Below, in pieces: positions 26,532-37,679 of a stretch of 64,000 nt of DNA. Source of the stretch: Azadirachta indica (lineage: Eukaryota; Streptophyta; Magnoliopsida; Sapindales; Meliaceae); NCBI GenBank assembly GCA_022749755.1, contig CM040451.1, positions 13,033,871 to 13,097,870 of the forward strand. The letters run 5' to 3'. Both the position numbers and the translations under genes were made by a program. The notes beneath the pieces are model-generated. The model was given only the letters and a program-made list of their open reading frames with translations, did no database searches and was not told the origin of the DNA. The first letter of the stretch is position 1, and each line of letters starts with the position of its first letter.

Positions 26532-28208
26532 AGTTGTCAGAAAAAATCTGTCTTTGTAAGTTGATGGAGTTTTTGCCTGAAAGTCGATAGGTCAATAAAT
26601 GTCACAATCCATGGATTCTCAAACAAGATGGCATTGAATGGAAGGCAGAATAGACTGATCGGCTATTTTGGCTGAAATAGAAAAAGGAAGAGCATTTTTA
26701 CTTCCTGTGTTGCCAAAATTGACATGATTGTTTTTTTTTTCTGTAGGAACTGAAACAAATCAAACCGTTCAGAGTCAAATCAGTGGCCCTAAGATGATCC
26801 AATAGCTAGAGTGGAAAATTGGAGAAAAAGATTATATATATATAAAAAAAAGTATTACAATCAAAGAAGACAGAGGAAATTTCAAGCTTCTTCTATTTCC
26901 TCGCGGGAATTGGACTTCTTCATTTTGGGTTTACCATGTACATACACTGTGTCTTTACGTCATAGAAAACGATTGAAGATAAAATGTTTAATATATATTG
27001 GATTAAGTTATATTCATCTCCGTTTTAACAACTTAGAGATATATACGCGGATTGAACGATCATAGATTTTAATTTGATTTTAAACATAGTTGTCATTTTT
27101 AATTCCAATAACTTCACTCTCTATCGGATCTCATTTAATTGAGATATAGCTTGCTTGTTCCCGTTATGAAATGTTTTTAGGAGAAAATATCTCCCTAGTC
27201 AAACATCCCTCAATTTTCATAAATGAATCACTTCGATGGTTCCCAAGTAAGCTTTGCTATCCCAAAACATATTTCCAACAAAAAAAAAGGGGCAATTTTT
27301 AACATTGTTGATTCCCAAGTGTACGTAACATTACATATTTAAAATTTAAAATTAAAATAATTAAATTAATACTCACATTTAATACCTAATTAATTAATTA
27401 TTCTAATTGAAATTTATAAGAAGTTGTGTTACCAATTATATATATATATACACACACACATAAACTTTAAATCAAAATTTAAATAATAACATTGTCAAAT
27501 AATAATAATAATAATGAAAAACCAAAATTTTGCAAGCCTTCTTTGCCGATGTAATCTTGGCAGAGACGATCCTAATAATAAAAATTAAAGGCAGCAGCCA
27601 AATTTTGTGTTAGGTAAGGTTGTCCGGAAAATTAGATAATGCAACAACTCGGTTCGTTATTTGCTTAAGAACTTTGACAAACGAAATTCTTCTGGGAGGA
27701 CGATCAGGATCAGGAGCAGCTTGTCACATGTTGGAAATTGAAGCGAAAATTCCTGTTACGTGCGGCACTTAGACAAACTTCTACATACTGCCTAAGTAAG
27801 CTTTAATTTACCTCAAGATTAATTTGTATGTTGGTGGGTGCAAGAAATGGCCGTGAGGTATGTCAATTTAGTGCTCAAATTGGGAGCAAAATGGAGAAGA
27901 AGAAGAACCAACATGAGAGACAAATTGGAAGAGAAAATGGGTCTTCTTTTTATTATACATCACTATACAATATATATGTACAAATGGATGGCCATGATTT
28001 AATTGACACAAGCACTTTCAATGGCCAAGATAATTCACATTTACATAATTTACATGAAAATAAGGAAATATCCTACCTACCACCACTAAGTCTAATTTAG
28101 GCTTATTGGATCACACTTTTAAGGAAACCAAGCTTAGCTACTAAACTATGTCATGTGTTGTCCAGCTTGCTCCCTGCATGTGCCTTGTTGCCCAGCCCAA
28201 ATGATGCT
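26532..28208. other. CNL flank, AT-rich DNA and possible retroelement end
   Basis: To about 26960 the sequence is CNL upstream flank shared with the other copies. From 27.0 to 27.8 kb it is AT-rich, with simple repeats (TATATATA then CACACACA near 27435-27462, AATAATAATAAT near 27499). From about 27.83 to 28.2 kb, read on the minus strand, it could be the LTR or 3' end of the gag-protease element that follows. I found no second copy to prove that. No gene is supported. Confidence 0.4.
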
Positions 28209-30262
28209 TCAAATGATGCTTGAGGTGGTTGGTTTCAAGGCCTGCTGACACTGATACTGTTTACACTGATACTGTTCACTTTGATACTGTTCATCCGCGA
28301 GTGTATGCTCTCTATCGAGAGGGTAAGCGAGTCCAGTACTTAGGCGCGCTTGTTTTGCGAGGAGCGCACTCTCGTGCTCTTCAGCTTTCGGCGGTTCCAC
28401 TTCCGAATCGGCGGCACGTGACACTCTCCCTCACCGAAATGCTTGACGCCCTCATCAAGCTTACTGTCGAGGACTTGAGCTCGCACTGTTGTGTTCCGCT
28501 TTCTTTTATGCGAATCGGCACGAACTAAGCGCGCTGCATCTGAATTCTGTCCATGGGTGCTGAAAGAGGGAGTACCATCTTGCTTCTTTCCCGTTGAGCA
28601 AGTCTCCGCTCCACACATAACCTGAAAAGCTGAAAACACACTGCCACTAACTTGAACTCCGTCAATCGGCACCTTGTGTCGCTTCCCAGCATTCGTAAAC
28701 TCTATACATCCATCCTTAGTAAACCTGAAGGGCAACAACCTGTCAATAAATTCGTCGCCCAACACAAGCTGGAAGTCGCTCATTGGTACCACGGTGAAGT
28801 CAATTCTGCCTTCCTATGTTCTGACCCTGATCAGGACTCTCCGACCAACTTCAAAAATTGGCTGGCAAGGCTGATCCACTACCTCGATCCACCTCGTCTC
28901 CTCACTCAGCATTAAACCCAACTGCTTTGCCAATTTTTCCTCAACCAAGCAATGGTTAGCGCCACTGTCAATGAATGCTTTGAAGCTTGACCCTTTGATG
29001 CTAACATTGATATACTTCAATATTTTTCCAGGCTTCGGCTTTTCTGCTAAATTGGCGTCGGACGTTTCTGTCTCGTATGCCCCTTTGGCCTTCATTGCAT
29101 TGAGGATGCGTAATGCTCCAACCAGAGCATCCTCATCCGACTTGAATGAATTCAGTAAGGTATTGAGGCGGTTCCGTTGCGGGCACTCTTTGGTGTGATG
29201 ATCCTCGCCACATAAGTAGCACGTCCATTGCTTTCGCTTGCGCTGCTTATCAAACTGCCCCTTACTGCCATCTCGCTGGTTGAGAGCTTTTGATGGCTGC
29301 CCTCGTCTCATATTGGGGTCCGACTTGTGAGGCTTCACTCCCCCACCTTTGTCATGGCCATTTTTAGTCGGGATTTGGTTCCGGTCGCGTTTCGAAAACT
29401 CTCGGAGATGCTCGATCCAGGATTTTACCACTACTATTGCCGAGGCAAGGTCTTGGACATTTCTTCTCCGCAACTCTTGCTCTGCCCATGGTTGTAACCC
29501 ATCCATGAAAAACAGCAACTGGCTTCTCTCTAGCATGTCAGTGATCTCGAGTATGAGCGAATTATATTCCCACACATACTCCGTTATTGACCCCTGCTGC
29601 TTAAATCCTCAGAGCTTCTTTATTGTTGCCTCCTCAACATTCTCCGAGTAGAATTGTCTCTTCAATTCACCCTTAAATATCTCCCAAGTGTCTATCCAAC
29701 ATAAACCCCTCTCTATCTCCATATGTCGGCGTCTCTACTATAACACTGTATCACCATCGAAATAGAAAGTAGTGGTACTGATTCGGAGCCCATCTTCATG
29801 CATTTGGATGGCGTCAAAATAACGCTCCATCATCCATAGAAATGTATCGATTTTCTTGACATCCCGCTTGCCTTTAAACTTGGGCGGATCTGGAACCTTA
29901 ATTTTCGGCACACTGCTGGTACCTACACCCGAAGCAATGGCGGTTTTGCATAATGCGAGGTCTTGCCTAACCTCCGCTAATTCCGCTCTGATAGAACCCA
30001 ATTCAACATTAATTCTCTCCCAAAATTCTTCCGTGGCCAACCTCATGGAATCTGCAAATGTGTCAAAAATATGTTGGAGTCGGCTTTGGACACCGGCAAC
30101 ATCAATTTCTGCCTCACGCTGACTGGTTTTGTCATTCAACCTATCCAAACGCTCATGGATGTCACCCAAAGAAAGCTCAACCCTCGCCAATCTAGCGTCA
30201 AATGAGCTTACCATCTCCTTGGACATAGCTCTCTCTTTTCCCCCTCTTTTTGAGCATACTAT
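28209..30262 (-). mobile_element. Ty3/Gypsy-type retrotransposon remnant: gag and protease only
   Basis: On the minus strand an ORF from 30226 begins MSKEMVSSFDARLARVELSL, with coiled-coil character, then PPKFKGKRDVKKIDTFLWMM of a gag capsid-like region. After stops near 29.6-29.7 kb, a second frame (29575 to 28814) holds a CX2CX3HX4C zinc knuckle (CYLCGEDHHTKEC) and a retropepsin-like FIDSGANHCLVEEKLA. A third frame (28792 to 28340) continues the protease region (VLGDEFIDRLLP). No reverse transcriptase, RNase H or integrase is present, and I cannot find paired LTRs or a primer-binding site. At about 30262 it abuts CNL sequence. It is a decayed partial copy. Confidence 0.85.
28243..28291. repeat. 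Short tandem repeat in the retroelement tail
   Basis: GATACTGTT recurs about every 15 bases (TGATACTGTTTACAC, TGATACTGTTCACTT, TGATACTGTTCATCC). It lies at the low-coordinate end of the gag-protease remnant. Confidence 0.8.
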
Positions 30263-31300
30263 TTATCTGCAGAGATGGCACGATAAGTAAAACATTGTTT
30301 CATCTGACTCAGTCCTAAAGCTGGCAGGATACAATTTTTATCTTCTGCCCGCATTCGCAAAGTCCATTTTCCCTAACAGAATTAACCCACTCTTTTAATT
30401 TCCTCACCAAAGAAATGTGCATTTGGACATTAGAGGAAAGATCATCCAAACTCTGTAGCAAGAGGGAAGAAGATGATGGTGAACGAGTGTGGGAAATGTG
30501 CATCTAGCTGCAAAGTCTGTAGGAAGTCTGTGAGTTGTGAAGATGATCGAAGCAAATACCTTTTAGAAAAAAAAAAGGGCAAAAAAATTTACCCTTCCTC
30601 CTTCAGTATGTCTTGAAGGTTTATTTACTTAGGCTCCAAGTCCAAGGCTTCCCGAGCATCTACAGTTCCAGCTTCAACTATAGATTCTATTACCCTCCTC
30701 AAACTGAAATCCTTAAAAATACAAACCCAAATTCTTAGTTCAAAATCACTCTTCACCCTCTCATCATTGAACACCATCTGAGCAATTGTTGTTTTTCCAT
30801 CCCCTCCTATATACCAACCATCGAATAGATCAAAATTTCATCACTAGAGGGCAACATGCTTCACGAAACACTCAAAACAACTTTTCTTTATTGACATCTC
30901 TTCTATATGCCTACGCCTTAGGCCAAGGAATAACGGAGCCAGTTTGGTATTCGTCTATGACTTCACCTCGCCTCTCTGCAACTACCTCAATCAAATTGAA
31001 CTCTGTCCACTCTTCAGCAATTTCGTCTAACCTCACTTTCATCCCCCTCATCCTATTCTCAATCTCTTGACAAAATAAAACATTACTTGGGAAAATTCTA
31101 TTCAAGAAAGAAGTCTTTACCTTGTTCATCAATCTATTGCACACTCATCTAAGATGTTATCCGCTATATACGCTGCTTCTTTAAGCTTTCGTAGCCAATT
31201 CTGAATTGCCTTGTCTTTTATTTGCTTCTCTTCAGCATCTTCAACCACAGCTTGCATCGTTGACGGCAAGCTCAAAAGTTGTTTCATTTTTTTGAAAAAA
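30263..31300 (-). pseudogene. CNL remnant C
   Basis: It opens at the high end with an Rx-N piece ([45 protein letters not shown]). A deletion and shift follow, then KVKTSFLNRIFPSNVLF and RLDEIAEEWTEFNLIEVVAE. The region of the P-loop is at about 30780-30810 (ATTGTTGTTTTTCCATCCCCTCC on + strand). Only scraps of later NB-ARC and ARC2 sequence remain, to about 30265, where the gag-protease element begins. Its 5' end is fused at about 31300-31330 to an ALG14 exon-2 copy, so the first residues of the CC domain are lost. Confidence 0.82.
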
Positions 31301-31339
31301 GTTTGCAATTGAGAAAACCAAAAACACAATAATCATAGA

Positions 31340-31935
31340 AGCTACTTTGTCAAGCAATGGATCCTCGAAAATGGGAGCTTTTGGACACTCATATTTTGCA
31401 GCAGCAATGTAGAATCGCGGAGTAAGTCGATCCATTTGCAACAAGGACAAGAGACTCATCATCTCTGCCATGCATCCGCCTATGATAAATTCTGAAGAGA
31501 AAACAATAAATTAATGATAAATACATATAAAATACCAGCGACGTAAGCAAGAAAAACAAAGCTTTGTTTTTGTTGTACGTAATTATGACTTACGTGGTCC
31601 TAACTTGTTATAATTGATTTTGTTTAACTCTTTATTTATAAGAAATACTACTGATAATGATTCTGTTTAACAAAAGATATCCTAACTTGTTAAGTTAAAC
31701 TTTCTAGGAAATGTGCTACTTTTTCAAGCAACAAAAACAAAACTTTGTTTTGTTTATACATAATTATGACTTACCTGGACCTAAACCTGTGAGAGTAGAG
31801 AGAGGCAGCGAAGATTTGGTGCGGCGAGTTTTTCCAGGTCAAATAGAGAACGTGTAGCAGATGAACTATAATAATTGCAACAGTAGTGGCAACAATTAGC
31901 ATTGTGAAGAAGCAACGGTCGTCCATTTTCTTCAT
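31340..31935 (-). pseudogene. ALG14 copy 1: dead exons 1 and 2
   Basis: Exon 1 (31935 to about 31776) reads MKKMDDRCFFTML then LLHVLYLT like ALG14. An extra T (GACCTGGAAAAAC against GACCGGAAAACC) then breaks the frame before the glycine-rich loop. Exon 2 (about 31484-31350) retains AEMMSLLSLLQMDRLTPRFY, IAAAKYECPKAP and FEDPLLDK. Splice sites at both ends are still recognisable (donor CAGGTAAG at 31775). Exons 3 to 5 are absent, CNL remnant C being joined directly downstream. The spacing of exons 1 and 2 is larger than in the intact gene. Confidence 0.92.
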
Positions 31936-32724
31936 CGTTAGAATTTAGAGGTGCGACGACACTGCAAAAATTGAGACAACAGAATTATTCAATATCGAGA
32001 TCCTTATGGTTTGGAATCTAATCATTAGATGATTCGATTTCTGCAAGCGGCAAATTCGAGAAAAAAAATTGTATAATTGTTAAAAATCATGTGTTTGGTA
32101 GGAAGAACAGAGGACAATGACGAACACTGATGTCCTAACTTGTTAAGTTTAACTTTCAGGGAATATGCTCCGAAACTCGGTAGTAATTAAACTAGCTCCT
32201 GAATTCTTGAACTTTACAATTCTATACCACATTGCTGAATGAAAACATCTTAAGACTTTTGAATTATATTAGCTTATAAGCAGCCAGCAATGTTATGAAT
32301 CTAGGACAGTGTTAAACTGCGAAACGAGCTTGGATGATCAAGTCACAGCTCATCGGAAACTAGAATTATCATCTGAAGCTCAAGAGAAACCCTGTTTCTA
32401 CTGTTCTAAATTAGTAAGAAAGAACTAGCTCTTATAGTCTCCTATACACATCAATATTACAGGGCCATCTATAATTACGCATTTTTGTAACTTGAGGTGC
32501 GTTTAGAGTTTATACATGATCAAATTGATGATTTATTACATTCACTTATAACAGTAAACACTTGTAATCTTCAGTGAGGCTGTATAACACAGAAAATACA
32601 CTATTATATGAAAAGTTACTCCTTGACCGGGATAATGTTGTCATGAACTATCTATAGAAACTCGAGCCTCATCATATCTGCAATGGACTCAAATATAATG
32701 ATTGTCAGTCAGGAAATGCTGAGC
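31936..32724. other. Duplicate of the ALG14 to CNL spacer
   Basis: No gene is seen. The region follows 18364-19100 in order (GATGATTCGATTTCTGC, ACTGATGTCCTAACTTG, AAACCCTGTTTCTACTG against AAACCCTCTTTTCTGCG, GTGATTTATTACATTC against GATGATTTATTACATTC). It links ALG14 copy 1 to CNL remnant D as the equivalent spacer links intact ALG14 to CNL remnant A. Confidence 0.65.
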
Positions 32725-33905
32725 TTAAGCAGAACACAAAGAGCTACAAAGGGCACATACACTAGACCTCTCAACTGGCTGAAATAACTGGTTGTCTGCT
32801 TTTGTTTGGGATAAGGGTTCCAAATAAACATTTGGAAAATGTGCTATCTTGTACCAATCCTGTCCAATTTCCTTCTCACATTGCTTCACCAGTTCAGGGC
32901 ATTCTGAAATGTACAAGTTCTGTAGTTTCTCGAGGCTCTGGAAGCTTGTTGGAAGAGATTATAACTTTGGACAATCAAAAATTGCGGAGAGTTAAGAGAC
33001 GTTAAGGTTTCCCAGCCAGTGAGGCAAAGATCGTAGATCGGGCTAGCAAGACATGCACAAACATTGCAATGCGGGGACATGCTGTAAGGTCTCTGGCAAG
33101 GCTGCCAACTTAATACAACCGATTTACTCTTCAGGATTGTATGACGAAACAATCAACTTGCGAAGACTAGTAGGATTTGGAGGGCTAGATCCATCAATAG
33201 CTATGGGTTTACCAGATATGGTTAACTGGTGGAGGGAACTATGGTGTTTTATGTCGTCTGGTAAAATCACCAGCTCTGGGCAGCCATTAAGATTCAAGTT
33301 CTCAAGGAGGGAGAGGAAAGGTATTGTGACCCCTCTGACAGAGATGTGAACTTTCTACAGTTATATAAACTCAAATACCGATGACTGTTTAGGTCTTTTA
33401 GCCCTTGTTTCACAAAAGATTCAAGCTCACAGCAATTTAAAATAAACAATGATTCAAGATTGTTTAGCCTGACTACTTCTGTGGGCAATACCTTAAGCTT
33501 GCTGAAGTTTTCAATAGTCAAAGAACGAAGAAAGGTGGAGTTTTGCAGCAACCCATGTGGAAGGTATATTGACTCATCATTATTAAAAATGGAGAGGTGG
33601 GTAAGGTTTCTAAGATTTGAGATTGATCTTAGCAACACCTCATTGCAGCCCCTCACTTTCAGGTCTTCAACTGAAGGAAGACATGGCAAACTTAATTTAG
33701 GGTAATTGCTTATGCTTAGGTAGGTAAGACGAGGGAGTAAATTACTTCCATCCTCTGTAGAAAATCTCTGCAAACTTGGCAAATCGCTCATACTAAGACG
33801 CTCCATAGATGGAAACCGTCTCATCATTCCACTACCTTCAAAATCATGGTCAATGTACAACAAGTGATTCATTTTATATGCATGGAGTTTCCTTGAACTG
33901 TAGCC
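32725..33905 (-). pseudogene. CNL remnant D: C-terminal LRR region
   Basis: Reading down from 33872 it gives NHLLYIDHDFEGSGMMRRFP, SMERLSMSDLPSLQRF, LPRLTYLSISNYPKLSLPCL and further LRRs to about 33294. Broken frames follow (PELVILPDD, SLRKLIVSS), ending YISECPELVKQCEKEIGQDW and YKIAHFPNVYLE near 32800. This is the typical RGA-type C-terminus. The whole NB-ARC is missing. It shows what the other copies have lost at their 3' ends. Several stops are present between 33294 and 32916. Confidence 0.88.
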
Positions 33906-34440
33906 TGTAACCTCACCTCACCCACCCATAAGTGATACACAATGGGGTTTCAGCGGCTCATTCTTTGCTATTGCTGACAAAGCCAACAAATTCAACTTTC
34001 AGAGAAGATGCATCATTCTTAGTTTCTTTGAATCAGCCAGGCCCGGATGCATCTTGATAAAGAACATAAATAGTGTTACATATAACAAGCTGAAGAGATA
34101 ATTTTATCAACATACAGCACTTTTATCTAAATACAAGATTAGATTACTACCAATAAATTTCAAAAAATTTACTTCTTAATCTGAAGAAGAATTACAATTG
34201 TTTGCTTAAATTTCCAAACTATAAACACAATGAAAACTAAAGAAAATTTGGCCAACAAACAGAAACCTCGAGTGCACCCGCAATTGTATTGCTCTACTTA
34301 GACAACGAAGCTTACAACAAAGAATTGATCAATACAACACATAGAGAGAGGAAACTTGATAACCGATGACTATGCTTAACCACGTCGTAAAGTAACTACA
34401 ACTTAAAAGAAAACACAAGAGGTAAGAGGATAAAACGAAT
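33906..34440. other. Spacer between CNL remnant D and ALG14 copy 2
   Basis: No gene is seen. The first 50 bases repeat a promoter-like string also found at 41.1, 42.5 and 43.9 kb (TTTCCTTGAACTGTAGCCTG, AACCTCACCTCACCC, AGTGATACACAATGGGGTTT). From about 34.05 kb the sequence also follows 41.3-41.8 kb (AAGAACATA, ATACAGCAC, CTTCTTAATCTGAAGAAGA). Confidence 0.5.
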
Positions 34441-35490
34441 ACCACTTGAGGTTTGATTTTAACCATTAGCCACAGTGCACGAGCTGTAGCAAGTAACGTT
34501 GCCCAAACAGAGGTTATACAATTGTTCGACTTCCCTGCTTCTGTAGATCTGTATTTACTGTACAGAGATCTCCTAGTTTGCCTTCTAAATTAAAGACCAC
34601 GTTAGTGAGTAACCACTAAGATAAATATAAACAAATAACTGCAATACAAAAAAAGATTAAATGAACAAATGTGCCATGTGGAATAAAGAGACACAAACAC
34701 ATAGTTAGATGCATCGCATATGATGAAACTTGTAAATATGTGATGCTTTCATTCCTTCATTTGACTTTTAACTTACAGGTTTCACCCCAGAAGTTAGGAA
34801 TATCTTACATACAGAGTAAAGGGTATGCATAATCTACTTGAAGACTGATACCTCTTATTAGCATATTCGGAACAAAGAGAATGAGAAACGAAAGGAGGAG
34901 ACAGCAATCTTGCATTAATTCTAATATTCTAATATACTGTTAATTATAATGTTTCGGGGGATCGTGACTGCTTATGAAACTTCACCACCCGTTAACAAAC
35001 TGGAACCGAGTTACTTCCTGACCACCCAAGGCTTGCACGTTAAACAAATTCAATCAATACATTCACCGAACTGTTTGCATTTTTCAATAGACATCATTAT
35101 GAGACCTAAACAGTTTATTCTCGACAAATTTGCAAACCTATAAAAGAGCTCACTATTGCTTTAGAGATTAATGCTCCTGATACATCTAATATGATCAACA
35201 AAAGTCACATACAGGACTATATTAATAGTCATTCTAAATTCAATAATAAAAAATTCTCGAAGATAAAAACGTTGAGCATAAATTTTTTTTTTTAAAAGTT
35301 ACTTTGTTATTGTGATAAACAAAAACACACAGTAATCGTAGAAGCTACCTTGTCAAGTAATGGATCCTCGAAAATGGGAGCCTTTTGGAGACTCGTATTA
35401 TCAGTTGTAGCAACAACGTAGAATTGTGGAGTAAACCAATCCATTTACAACAACCACAAGAGATTCATCATCTCCGCCCTGTGTCCGTAT
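34441..35490 (-). pseudogene. ALG14 copy 2: dead exons 2 and 3
   Basis: Exon 2 (about 35490-35349) carries AEMMNLLWLL, then a stop where the intact gene has Met or Leu, then MDWFTPQFYVVATTDNTSLQ and FEDPLLDK. The intron between exons 2 and 3 is retained at full length and follows the intact gene (17.1-17.9 kb against 34.6-35.3 kb). Exon 3 (about 34558-34441) keeps the pattern of YRSREV...SVWATLLATA...LWLMVKIKPQV but with frame breaks, and its first codon has become TAA. The glycine loop reads GHRAEMM instead of GHTAEMM. Exons 1, 4 and 5 are absent. Confidence 0.9.
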
Positions 35491-35549
35491 GTGATGAATT
35501 TCAAAGAGAAAACAATAAATTGATGATAATGTGCAAAAATCATCTGCAG

Positions 35550-36210
35550 TAAGCACGAGGCCTCTGACAAAACTGGCAACTTAGGACAACCAATTCGCTC
35601 CTCAGGATTATGTGAAAAAACAATCAACTTGCTAAGACTGGTGACATTTCTAGGCTAAATCCATCTGACAGCTGTGGCTTTACCGGATATGGCTAACTGC
35701 TGGAGGGAACTAAGGTGTTTTATACCATCTGGTAAACTCACCAGCTCTGGGCACGCCCAGTTACATATTCAACTATAACTTCTATTACCCTCCTCAAACT
35801 GAAATTCTAAGAAATGCAAACCCAAAATCTTAGCTCAAGATGGCTCTTCACACTCTCATAATTGAAGATCATCTGAGCAATTGTTGTTTTTCCCATCCCT
35901 CTTATACCAACTATGGGATAGATTGAAATTTCATCTCTACAGGCAACAAGGTTCACTAAACACCCAACAATTTTTTCTTCATCTTTATCTCTTCCATACG
36001 GCTGAGGTTAAGTAACAACGGAGCCAGTTTGGCATCCATCTATGACTTCACCTCACCTCTTTGCAACTACCTCGATCAAATGGAACCTCATCCTCTCTTC
36101 AGCAATTTCATCTAACTTCCGTCTAATCTCCCTCATCCTATTCCCAATTTTTCTACAAATAAAACATTACTTGGAGATATTCTATTCAGGAAAGAAGTCT
36201 TTACCTTGTT
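35550..36210 (-). pseudogene. CNL remnant E: LRR piece joined to P-loop region
   Basis: From 36210 down it matches the Rx-N/NB-ARC linker (KTSF, RMREIR, LDEIAEE). The P-loop is still readable at about 35890-35920 (IRGMGKTTIAQMIF), followed by CNL sequence through RRVIEVIVE to about 35760. There it jumps to LRR sequence (35560-35755, matching 33080-33285). The central NB-ARC and most LRRs are thus deleted. At about 36210 the 5' side is fused to PPR sequence. Confidence 0.83.
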
Positions 36211-37370
36211 CAAGAGAGAGACAAAAATATATAATTCTCCCACATCACTGAAAAATTTCCAAACATTTCTACATTTCCGTACATATCAAAATAGATGCAT
36301 TTATAGGTACAACGCCCGAATCCTACTCTATTTTCACCATAATCCCATGAACCTCTCTCGCATTGTTGAAATCCCACATAAAGACCAATAAGACCCCAAT
36401 TACTATAAACCTACCTAGCAAAACCCTTCTTCACCCATCCTGTTCAAAATCCCCAAAGCTTCATCAAAATTGCCAATATGCGCGTACCCATTAATCGTTG
36501 CATTCTGAAGAACATCTCTCACGGGAAATTCCTCAAACACTTCTAGTGTGTCCTCCATAAATTGAAACTTCAAACACAGTATTAATCAAAGCACTACGTC
36601 TAGAAACATGCAAATACAAAATGGATAAACACCCGCCGTGCAGCTTTTCAACGTCTATAACCTTCAAAACATTCCAACTTGATAAAACACGGAAGTCATT
36701 ACCTTATAAGCAAAAAAAAAATATATTATGCTCAGAGCCTAAATTGTGCAAGAGATATTCATAATTCATTTGGTTGTATTTAGAATGTATGTCACAAGGT
36801 CAGTTTTGAGTACGATGGGTACGGTCCGGTTCGATTCAGGTTTTTGAAAAATTGAATCGAAAATAAAAATTTTGGGTCTCAAAATTTTTGAGACCGGACT
36901 GGATCGAATTGGAAGAAAAATTCGAACCGGACCGATTTAGAAGAAAAATTTAGATCGGATTGATTGTATGTTAGAACCGGATTAAAATCAGACTGATTAG
37001 TTCGATTTTCGGTTTGATTCGATTTTTGAATAAATTTATTTTTTTTAAAATTTTTCGTTTCATTAAATGAAGTCGTTTTATAAAATTACAATAAAACGAC
37101 GTCGGTTAAATTAAAAAAAATTAAAAAATAATATTTTCAGTTCGATCCGGATTTTTTAAATTAAAACCGAAACCGGATCGAAAATTTTGAATTTTTTATT
37201 TTAAGAACAGAAATTGGATCGAATTGTATAAAATATCAGACTGAACCCGTAAATTTCGGTTCGGTTTCAATCCGGTCTGATTCGGGCTGGTTTTTCTGTC
37301 CACCCTTAATTTTGAGCATTGAAGTGGATTTCTTCAACTCTTATGCAGTTTTTCTGATGGGTACGAGTAG
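36211..37370 (-). pseudogene. PPR gene fragment 2, interrupted by a MITE
   Basis: It matches the intact PPR gene from about 46750 to 47570. Shared strings include AAAATTTCC, CCGTACATATCAA, CCCCAAAGCTTCATCAAA, GCGTACCCATTAA against GCATACCCATTAA, and AATTCCTC followed by AACACTTCT. The frame is broken many times. It is longer than PPR fragment 1 and keeps PPR sequence on both sides of the MITE (ends near GAATTGTAGGGG, 37360-37371). Beyond it, 37480-37625 matches 21880-22025, the continuation of the same duplicated block. Confidence 0.87.
36811..37308. mobile_element. hAT-like MITE, copy 2
   Basis: A 498-base element related to the one at 21368-21840 along its length (CGGTCCGGTTCGATT, AAATTTTTCGTTT, AATAAAACGACGT and TTTCTGTCCACCCTTA). 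It sits at the same position of the PPR-derived sequence. Flanks are GTTTTGAG (36803-36810) and ATTTTGAG (37309-37316). Terminal repeats are more worn than in copy 1 (TACGATGGGTA against GTCCACCCTTA). Confidence 0.83.
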
Positions 37371-37679
37371 AATTGTAGGGGCAATGTAAAATACCCCCTA
37401 CTATTTCTCAGTGCACCCACACTCGTAAAATAAACTTTGAATGGGCTGTAGAAAACTTATAATCGGCTTGCTCTAATACGCAACTAAGAAAAGAAAATGT
37501 TGTAATAATCAAGTAATTGGCTTGAAATCAAAGCTTCTATTTATTTAATAAAAGGATAGGAATGTTTGACACTATTTATTAATTCAATTCAGTAATCGAA
37601 AGAAATCTTAGAAAATGCAAAAAAAAAAAGAAAAAAAAATTAATTCCGCGCTCGCCGCTTGCTTCATACTCCCTTAACC

